A stretch of 64,000 nt of DNA. Source: an uncultured Corynebacterium sp. (GTDB lineage: Bacteria; Actinomycetota; Actinomycetes; Mycobacteriales; Mycobacteriaceae). Within the stretch, counting starts at the first letter, position 1. Each line of letters opens with the position of its first letter. This document shows positions 16,503 to 23,366 of the stretch, in pieces. The stretch covers positions 1 to 64,000 of the forward strand of contig NZ_CAMICL010000009.1 of NCBI RefSeq assembly GCF_946221105.1, given 5' to 3'. The position numbers and the translations under genes were made by a program. Under the pieces are notes generated by a model. The model had not been told where the DNA came from, ran no database searches, and saw only the letters and a program-made list of their open reading frames with translations.

Positions 16503-17813
16503 TCAATTGATCGGAACATCTACGTGTCCGCGGGCTATCAGAATGCCATCCCTGATGGCGTAGCACTCGACGTAATGATGGCCACTAAACAAGGTAGATT
16601 CCCGATGTTTCCCTTTTCCGGAATCCCTGAAAATTTGACCGCGGATTTGATTCCGCCGTTTAGCCTCGTCTCCACGATTGAGAACCTTCCACCAGAGCTC
16701 AGCTCTCGGCGGTAGGTCTCTCGTATCTACCGTGAAATCAAGTTGCTTATTTGGGCGCAGGAAATTGTAGGTCTCCAGGAATCGTTTCAAGGGTCCAGGT
16801 CGAAAGCCATTCTGCGTAACCATGCACTCGACAGCTAATTCGCTGACAGTAGCTGCTGCCGGAAAACGCTCTTCAATGAACTGTTCAGTGTCGACGTAGT
16901 TGAAGGCTTCCAACCGAGCAGCCCGCGCCTGATCGTTCGAATCCAGAGGGACGCACTTTCCGAATATGGACCTCCACTTTTGATTCATCGTGGACTTACC
17001 ATTGGCCGCGATTGCATCCTGGCAGAGTGAAAGTGCCTCCTTCGCTTTGTTCTGGAAGTGCTTCTCGTTAGTGATCTTCTGCCCGCTGCCGAGCGCGTAC
17101 CAAGTGTCCTGCTTGGGCAGCTCGGAGAGGTAGTCAAAAAATTCTTCTATCAGTATCGGAAGTCTGGGAAGCGCCACATCATCGGCTAGTTGCGAAGTGA
17201 GATAACGATGAACGAGTGTGTCGATGAGGAGGCCGTTAATCGGGACATCGTGCTTCTTCTTCCAAGCACGCGTCAGCTTACAAAGCTTACGAGCTTTGCC
17301 TCCTGTTGATCCATCGAGCTCGCGGATGGCTTCAATCTCATCCCTCGGTTTCGTTAATTTCCAACAGTCTTTGTATGTATCGGGATATTCGAAATGGTCA
17401 TCATCGGTTTCGAAAACCGGTTGTACCTCGAACTTGAAGTCACCAAACTGGACTTTCACGACGAGTCTGTCGACATCAATCGCGGTCTTAGGGTACCGAT
17501 GCTTGAGAGCTGTTCGAACCCGGCTTAGTGCATTGTAAGCACCTCCATCGGCTACAAACTCATCCCGAAGAATTGCAGGTAGGCGGTACAGCATATCGAG
17601 GTCAGAGATGCCGCGTATAGCGGTGTGGCGACCCCAAGACCCAACCATTAACCGGTTGGCAGAGTCAGACTCTGAACCGGCGAACTCTTTGTTAAGGGCT
17701 TTAGTGATCTCATCTCGGCGCTGTTCGATGGAGTCCGCATTGTCGATCTTCAGGTTGTTTAATGTGTCACTGAGGAGCTCGTTCTGATCCACTACGGTTA
17801 CTTCCTCCGCCAT
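16503..17813 (-). CDS. CD-NTase (SMODS-domain nucleotidyltransferase), CBASS signal synthase
   Basis: A cGAS/DncV-like nucleotidyltransferase of 436 residues. The catalytic signature is GSWGRHTAIRGISDLDMLY: GS at 58-59 and acidic residues D71 and D73. The probable third metal ligand is E129 in FKFEVQPVF, where many relatives have Asp. Such enzymes make cyclic oligonucleotides when a phage is sensed. The gene is last in a minus-strand operon and overlaps the SLATT effector gene by 16 bases, the expected partner in a type I-like CBASS. The oligonucleotide made cannot be read from the sequence. Confidence 0.85.
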   Translation of the reverse strand: MAEEVTVVDQNELLSDTLNNLKIDNADSIEQRRDEITKALNKEFAGSESDSANRLMVGSWGRHTAIRGISDLDMLYRLPAILRDEFVADGGAYNALSRVRTALKHRYPKTAIDVDRLVVKVQFGDFKFEVQPVFETDDDHFEYPDTYKDCWKLTKPRDEIEAIRELDGSTGGKARKLCKLTRAWKKKHDVPINGLLIDTLVHRYLTSQLADDVALPRLPILIEEFFDYLSELPKQDTWYALGSGQKITNEKHFQNKAKEALSLCQDAIAANGKSTMNQKWRSIFGKCVPLDSNDQARAARLEAFNYVDTEQFIEERFPAAATVSELAVECMVTQNGFRPGPLKRFLETYNFLRPNKQLDFTVDTRDLPPRAELWWKVLNRGDEAKRRNQIRGQIFRDSGKGKHRESTLFSGHHYVECYAIRDGILIARGHVDVPIN

Positions 17814-18394
17814 AGCGTGCGTGCGTCGATTTCCCTCTGCGTGGATTGAGGTTTTTCGTTACCTTTAATCGCCTCACCAGCTTTGTTGTAATCGCCTCTT
17901 GTTGTGCGCGGTGATTTCGAAAGCAGGTTCCTTTCGTCCCTTTCCAGTTCGTCTCTTTTGGCTAGGGCATCCTCAAGAGAGATTGCATTGTTTTCAATAT
18001 CCCAGGTGAGTGATTCGTACCGATTGTGAATGGCGCGTAGGTCCACTGCTGCCGTCCTATGGGCTTCTACCGACATCTTCCAGTCAACAGACTCGCCCAA
18101 AAATGTAAGCATCGTGGCCAATGCTGCCGCTCCGGAAACCAGCACTGCGTTTACTTCGGGATCGAAGAACAGGCCCCCCAAGCTCGCTAGGAAAGCGCCC
18201 GCAGTTAAGGCTGTCAAAATGATCGAAGTGGTCTTGCGGCATTTTTCCCATTGCTGATAGCGGTCAGCCGCTTTCTCTTGAGTACGGTATGTGTAGAGCA
18301 TCCGGTCTCTCCTCGCGTCGAGAAGTCCGGTTAGCGCTGCTACCGAATCTGGATTTCCCCTTTTGTCCAAGCCTTTAGACCTTCCTTTATCCAA
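17798..18394 (-). CDS. SLATT domain protein, 2TM effector of CBASS
   Basis: The product has two adjacent membrane helices (about residues 56-77 and 81-99) followed by a long helix with EAHRTAAVDLRAIHNRYESL, the layout of SLATT (SMODS and SLOG-associating 2TM) proteins, which are predicted pore-forming effectors. It directly precedes and overlaps the CD-NTase gene. The start is uncertain: TTG 18394 is the first in frame, while TTG 18370 has GGAAGG at a better spacing (9 nt). It starts 21 nt after the stop of the restriction gene, so it is probably in the same transcript. Confidence 0.82.
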   Translation of the reverse strand: MDKGRSKGLDKRGNPDSVAALTGLLDARRDRMLYTYRTQEKAADRYQQWEKCRKTTSIILTALTAGAFLASLGGLFFDPEVNAVLVSGAAALATMLTFLGESVDWKMSVEAHRTAAVDLRAIHNRYESLTWDIENNAISLEDALAKRDELERDERNLLSKSPRTTRGDYNKAGEAIKGNEKPQSTQREIDARTLWRRK

Positions 18395-18415
18395 AATCTT
18401 TCGCTATCTATCGCC

Positions 18416-21004
18416 CTACAAGCCAGGATTCGACTTCCGTTTTAAGTCTTCCCACGACTCGGATGCTCGAATGTCTGACTCGTAGGCAATGACGTAGCCC
18501 CATTTCTGGCCGACGAAGTCCTCTTCTCCGATCAGTTCCCGGGCGAGTACCCGAGCCGCCGCTCGTTTCGCTTGTACCGTTTCATCGTCTCGTCCCTTGT
18601 CGGACTTTCCTTCGATAATCCACATCGTGCCGTCGAAGTCCTGGGCGACGAAGTCGGGGTAGTAGGTGTCGCGGGTGGTGTACATAATCGACGCGCCGTC
18701 AGTGGTGTAGAGGCGCTTCCACCACACGATGTCCGAGGTGTAGTTCAGCAGCAGCGCGAGGAGGTACTCGCCGCCCCACGAGTCGAAACTCGCCGCTGGG
18801 AACAGTCCGCGGTTCCAGCCGTCGTAGAACTCGCGGGGCTTGAACTTCGCCTGTTGGTCTTTAGAGAGCTGCTGAAGCACTTCTTTGCCAAACGGCAAGG
18901 TCACGACCTCGTCAATCGGCAGTTCGACCGGAACGATGGTCGTTTCGGTTTGCAGGCTACTTGCGTGCTGCCGCGATTTTTCGTTTACAAGTGCAACGAG
19001 CTCGTCTACAGCGGACTGCTTCGCCTTCTCGGTCCAGTGGTCGATACCGGCGTTTGCCATGAAGGTCGGAAGGACGTATTGCGCAAACGTGACCGTGTTC
19101 TTCGTGTCCTGGGTGACAACCCCGAGGCCAAATACGCGCTGGGTGAGTTCGTTGGTGACAGCGTCTTCCGCCACAGGCGCCGATTCGACTTCCGCATCGC
19201 GGGTCCGTTTCGTGTCGAGTTTCGATTTCCGCACCACGATTTCTTCGCGGGTGAGTGCTTCCTTGGAGTCGGCGACGCGGCGCGCTGCCCGGATAATGTC
19301 CTCGTCGTCAATGTGGCTGAGCAAGAACGGCGTGGTTGATTTCGCCATAACTGTGGATGGAAACAGGAAGGTCTTCCCTGCGAATTGCTCGTTGACCCTG
19401 ATTTCCGTTGCCGGGATGTAGTCGGCACGCTGCATGGTCTCGTTGTCACCGACTCGTCGGAATGAGACACCTCCGGTGTTGCCACCAGTCACCTGGGTAG
19501 TTTCGCCGGCCGTGGTGCCAATGTCACTCGGGCCGTCCGTTGCTTCGCCTGAAGAGGTTGTCGGCCATGCGGTCGAACCGGAAAACGACCCCCTTTGGGT
19601 CTCAGTCGATGGGTCGTCCGGGTTTGACTGCACCTGCCCTTCATCTTGGCGGAAGCTTTCTTCCACGTCCATGCCTGAGATAGCACCCTGGGCGGCATCT
19701 CCGAGGCCGAAGGAGCGCAGCACGTCTTCGTCTTTGAGCAGGGACTTGAACGACTTGTGGCTCAAAATGTCGAGTTGGTCGAGCTCGGCTACGCCAGTTC
19801 GCGCCCCGAAGGGAAGGCGCAGGCCGCGGCCCATAGTCTGCTGGGTGAGAATGTCCGACGACATAGCACGCAGCGCACACATCACCGCGACTCGTTTGGT
19901 GTCCCAGCCCTCTTTGAGACGGTCAACGGAAACAATGGCACGAACCGTCGAGGCTGGGCTGTCGAGCTCGTCTAAGCGGCGCAGCGTAACCGCGTCGTTG
20001 TGTTTGTTGTCGAACTGGAGCACCGCCTCGGGATCGCCAAAATAGCCCGGGCCTTGCAGGAGTTTTGTGACTTGCTCGGCATGCGCGACGCTTTCGCACA
20101 CGACGAACAGAAGCGGTTTCGTTCTCTTCGCTTCACCTGTTTCTCCTGGGAAGTTCGCTTTGCCGTACGCCTCGTAGGCCGCCTCTTTGTTTCGCAACAG
20201 CGACACCGCGTCAAGGAGTTGCCTTTCCTCGGCTGAATCCTTGGGGTAGCCGTTCTCGCGGTAGACCAACATTGGCGACTTCACATAGCCGTCTTCGATG
20301 GCGCTAAAGAGAGGGTAGTGGAAGATGACGTGGTCCGTATCGGATGCCGAAGCGGTCAACCCAATCGTCGCAGCGGGACGCAAGTCCTTCAGTGCCTGGT
20401 TGAATGCCTTGGCCGATGTGCCAAACAGGTGGGACTCGTCCGCGATAACCACGAGGTCATCGAGGTTGACGAGGTAGTCGTAGAGCGAGCCGGACTCTTC
20501 CTGGTGGTCGCGAATCTTGCGACGCATGCCCTCTTCGGTGCCAGCGCGAGCGTTGACTTTCTTCGGCTCGATAAGTTGCGACACGTTAAAGACGTAGACC
20601 ATCGGACCATCTGCGGCATTGCGGAACAGCTCTGACTGGCCGGCACGCCACGCGCCGTAATTGCCAGGCGAAACAACCTGGGGAGCAGAAGAAAAGCCGT
20701 CAACGTAGCGGCGCGAGCCCTGAGTGAAGTTTTGGACGGTCTTGTTTTCCAACACCGTGGAAGGCGGGACGACCACCATGACGTTTTTCACCCCGAAGCG
20801 CGAAAGGTACTCAATGAGCGCTGCCATGAGGTAGGTCTTGCCCGCGCCGGTGGCCATGTGCATGACCATGGGCTCTAGCGGGTCAAAGTCGCCCGTGAGG
20901 TGGTAGATGAGCTCGCGCAAAGCACGCTTATTGGGGTCTCGTAGCTGGAACTCTGTCGCAATGCTGTCGATGAGTCCTTGGTCAAGTGCGATTGGAAGTG
21001 CCAT
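18416..21004 (-). CDS. type III restriction endonuclease subunit (Res)
   Basis: An 862-residue helicase-nuclease that works with Mod to cut DNA after ATP-driven movement. Superfamily 2 motifs: Walker A ATGAGKT at residues 51-57, DESH near residue 188, and VDRLKEGWDTKRV and MGRGLRLPFG in the second RecA domain. The C-terminal PD-(D/E)xK nuclease reads YYPDFVAQDFDGTMWIIEGK (about residues 780-800). ATG 21004 follows the mod stop by 2 nt and has GGAGGG inside the mod end as ribosome-binding site. Confidence 0.93.
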   Translation of the reverse strand: MALPIALDQGLIDSIATEFQLRDPNKRALRELIYHLTGDFDPLEPMVMHMATGAGKTYLMAALIEYLSRFGVKNVMVVVPPSTVLENKTVQNFTQGSRRYVDGFSSAPQVVSPGNYGAWRAGQSELFRNAADGPMVYVFNVSQLIEPKKVNARAGTEEGMRRKIRDHQEESGSLYDYLVNLDDLVVIADESHLFGTSAKAFNQALKDLRPAATIGLTASASDTDHVIFHYPLFSAIEDGYVKSPMLVYRENGYPKDSAEERQLLDAVSLLRNKEAAYEAYGKANFPGETGEAKRTKPLLFVVCESVAHAEQVTKLLQGPGYFGDPEAVLQFDNKHNDAVTLRRLDELDSPASTVRAIVSVDRLKEGWDTKRVAVMCALRAMSSDILTQQTMGRGLRLPFGARTGVAELDQLDILSHKSFKSLLKDEDVLRSFGLGDAAQGAISGMDVEESFRQDEGQVQSNPDDPSTETQRGSFSGSTAWPTTSSGEATDGPSDIGTTAGETTQVTGGNTGGVSFRRVGDNETMQRADYIPATEIRVNEQFAGKTFLFPSTVMAKSTTPFLLSHIDDEDIIRAARRVADSKEALTREEIVVRKSKLDTKRTRDAEVESAPVAEDAVTNELTQRVFGLGVVTQDTKNTVTFAQYVLPTFMANAGIDHWTEKAKQSAVDELVALVNEKSRQHASSLQTETTIVPVELPIDEVVTLPFGKEVLQQLSKDQQAKFKPREFYDGWNRGLFPAASFDSWGGEYLLALLLNYTSDIVWWKRLYTTDGASIMYTTRDTYYPDFVAQDFDGTMWIIEGKSDKGRDDETVQAKRAAARVLARELIGEEDFVGQKWGYVIAYESDIRASESWEDLKRKSNPGL

Positions 21005-21006
21005 GT

Positions 21007-22845
21007 CTACTTGCCCTCCTGCGTTGCCGAGTAGGTGAAGATGTCGTTGGGGATGTGGACAATCTGGCACGGCCTGTCCGTTGTCCTCGCGAACTGCCTG
21101 ATTCCCGGTTCGAGTTCCGTCGCGGCGAGCGTGACGCCTTCCCCTTCATTGAGGTGGGCGAGAAGATCTTCGGCCTTGTCTTTGTCGAGCCGGCCTTCGA
21201 CCACTTTGAGGAACATAGAGCCGCGCTTGCCGTCGAAATGGCGGTGATCCGGGGTGAGCGAGAAGTTGAGGTTCGCTGCGACAGAATTGACGAGCGTCGC
21301 ACCGGTTGCCGCTTCGGTGAGCGTGACGAGGCCCAATTCGGGGACGTAGTCGAAACACTGCGGTGCAAGGTGGGCGACTGTGAAACCGCCGCCTCCGCGC
21401 CAGTTGACGACGCCCTTCTGGTTCTTGGTCTTTGTCGCAGTCTTGAGCGCTTTGACTACCGCTTCGGTTTTCAATTCGGGGTTCGCTGCGAGCACTTTGT
21501 TCAGCGCGCTATTGAACTTCTGGGCGTCCTCCGGGGAGAGACCTTCGGGAAGCCCCTCGTCGGTCGCGTCGACGCGCTCTGGCTTCTGGATGCTGATTCC
21601 GCCCTGGTCCTCGCCGTTTATGACCTTCTCCAGGCGTGGGCGGGTGAAGCGGTTGAAGGTGTCCTCCACGAGCTCGCACGTCACCCAGCGACGTCCCATC
21701 TTCTGGGCTACCGCGGCGGTCGTTCCCGAACCGGCGAACACATCGAGGACGACGTCTCCGGGGTTCGTGGCGATGTGGATGATGCGTTCAAGGAGGCGTT
21801 CGGGTTTGGGGGTAGTAAACGGGTTCTGTCCAGGAAATAGAGCCTGTATTTCGTTTTTGGCTGTTTGATTGTGGCCAACGTCCCCATAAGCCCAGATGGT
21901 CTGAGGAACAGCCCCTCGAACTTCGGAGAGAAAACGTTTCGGAGCTGGCGAGTTGTTGCCTTCTTTTCCCCACCAGATTCTGTTGTCAGCATCGAGCTTT
22001 CTCAGAGTCTCTAAAGAACTCCTCCAGTAAAGCCCTTTGGGAGGGCCCGGGATAACCCTGCCGGACGGAGTTGTAATGGGATAAATTCCTTTCGAGTAGG
22101 GCTTGGTTGCAGAAAAATCTCCGGGCTTCCATGGTCCTCTTGGATCATTGTCCGGATTGGTATATTTCGCATCGCTTTCGGCCGATCTAGGCAGATCGTT
22201 GGGGCGCCACACTTCCTTGTTCTTTGCATAGACGTTGATTACGTCATGCTCAATGGAGAGGTACTTCGCGGAGTTCTTAGGAGCATAGACCTTCTGCCAC
22301 ACCACCTCCGCCACAAAGTTCCCACTCCCAAACACTTCATCCATAAGCGCGCGCATGCGGTGGTTTTCCACGTCGTCAAGGTGGACCCAGATCGACCCGT
22401 CATCGCTAAGAAGTTTGCGCAGGTGAACCAGGCGGTCACGCATCATGGTGAGCCATACGGAGTGTTCGAGGTTGTCTTCGTAGTTGGCGAAGGTTTGTGC
22501 GGTGTTAAACGGCGGGTCAATGTAAATGCACTTCACCTTACCGAGGTACTTCTCGCGCAATTCCGGCACGCGAGAAAGAGCTTCGAGCACGTCGCCTGAC
22601 TCACCGAGAATGAGTAAATTATCGTCGGTCGGGTCCAGGTCTGCCCGCTCTGTGTATTGTGTGCTCTCCTCTTTGGGTGACTGTTTGCCCGTAACAACCT
22701 CGTCAGCGGTGAGGGCCCGAGTCTCGCAGTACCGCGGGTCTTTCGGGTCAACCCATTCGTACGCGTACCTACCCTCTTCGCTGGGAATGAGAGCCTTGTC
22801 CTTGTTGAACCAGGTCAATTCAAGTAGTTGCTTCGCGCCGGCCAC
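21007..22845 (-). CDS. type III DNA methyltransferase subunit (Mod)
   Basis: A 612-residue N6-adenine or N4-cytosine methylase of the beta class: the catalytic motif IV DPPF (residues 110-113) comes before the SAM motif I, FAGSGTT (about residues 378-384). The long region between holds the target-recognition domain (about residues 190-330), so the recognition site cannot be predicted. The GTG start at 22845 is the first in-frame start after a TAG, with CGAGG about 10 nt upstream. It is the first gene of the operon mod-res-SLATT-CD-NTase. There is no sign of frameshift or phase-variable repeats. Confidence 0.93.
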   Translation of the reverse strand: MAGAKQLLELTWFNKDKALIPSEEGRYAYEWVDPKDPRYCETRALTADEVVTGKQSPKEESTQYTERADLDPTDDNLLILGESGDVLEALSRVPELREKYLGKVKCIYIDPPFNTAQTFANYEDNLEHSVWLTMMRDRLVHLRKLLSDDGSIWVHLDDVENHRMRALMDEVFGSGNFVAEVVWQKVYAPKNSAKYLSIEHDVINVYAKNKEVWRPNDLPRSAESDAKYTNPDNDPRGPWKPGDFSATKPYSKGIYPITTPSGRVIPGPPKGLYWRSSLETLRKLDADNRIWWGKEGNNSPAPKRFLSEVRGAVPQTIWAYGDVGHNQTAKNEIQALFPGQNPFTTPKPERLLERIIHIATNPGDVVLDVFAGSGTTAAVAQKMGRRWVTCELVEDTFNRFTRPRLEKVINGEDQGGISIQKPERVDATDEGLPEGLSPEDAQKFNSALNKVLAANPELKTEAVVKALKTATKTKNQKGVVNWRGGGGFTVAHLAPQCFDYVPELGLVTLTEAATGATLVNSVAANLNFSLTPDHRHFDGKRGSMFLKVVEGRLDKDKAEDLLAHLNEGEGVTLAATELEPGIRQFARTTDRPCQIVHIPNDIFTYSATQEGK

Positions 22846-23140
22846 CGTTTCGCTGCCTCGTTTCGTCTGTCGGGGCTTCTAGAATAATTCGCATTTTATG
22901 GTAGCTGGGGGTACGACAGGTACCGTAGGGAATCCATAAAAGACGAACACGTTTTCGAGTCTTTGGCGACGGTAGAAACTCGCCCCTCAGTACGGTGCAT
23001 GGATTTGTCTGGAGCTGCGGTTTGTAGAAAGACCCGAGGCTTTTGCCGCACTGTAAGAAGTTGGCTTGCGTGGCTGCATTCTGACGGCAATCTTGCGGAA
23101 AGCGTGGGCTAATTATGAACGCTTCAGCGGTTTAAGAATC
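22846..23140. other. intergenic region between mod and the tRNA-Leu terminator
   Basis: About 300 bp with no convincing gene. The part next to mod (22870-22910) is AT-rich and probably holds the promoter of the defence operon (TATTCT or CATAAA on the minus strand as -10 candidates). No integrase and no copy of the tRNA 3' end were seen. Confidence 0.4.
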
Positions 23141-23186
23141 ACAAAAACACCCCGCCACCAGCATTTACGCCGGTCACGGGGTGTTA
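23141..23186 (-). terminator. intrinsic terminator of the tRNA-Leu gene
   Basis: Minus strand: AACACCCCG (23186-23178) pairs with CGGGGTGTT (23154-23146) around an internally paired loop, followed by TTTTTGTG. It lies 10 nt beyond the tRNA 3' end. Confidence 0.8.
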
Positions 23187-23195
23187 CGAAAACGT

Positions 23196-23268
23196 GCCCC
23201 AGGTGAGACTCGAACTCACACTGGACGGGTTTTGAATCCGTTGCCTCTGCCAATTGGGCTACTGGGGC
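23196..23268 (-). tRNA. tRNA-Leu (anticodon CAA)
   Basis: The minus strand folds into a 73-nt cloverleaf: acceptor GCCCCAG/CTGGGGC with discriminator A, D-arm GCC/GGC with the GG of the loop, anticodon stem ACGGA/CCCGT with one A-C mismatch at the base of the loop, loop TTCAAAA (anticodon CAA), a 5-nt variable region and a perfect T-arm GTGAG-TTCGAGT-CTCAC. CCA is not encoded. The short variable region is unusual for tRNA-Leu, normally a class II tRNA. The 3' end faces the defence island. Confidence 0.85.
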
Positions 23269-23366
23269 ATCGGGCGAAAGTTTATCCCAGCGCAGCCTCC
23301 GCCACGAAATCACCTCGCTAATGGGCGAGCCGGGCCATGTCGGGCTGCCCGCTAGACTGGCCAACC

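Noticed and set aside
22896..23090. A 64-codon minus-strand frame upstream of mod
   Set aside because: No ribosome-binding site, no conserved features, biased composition.
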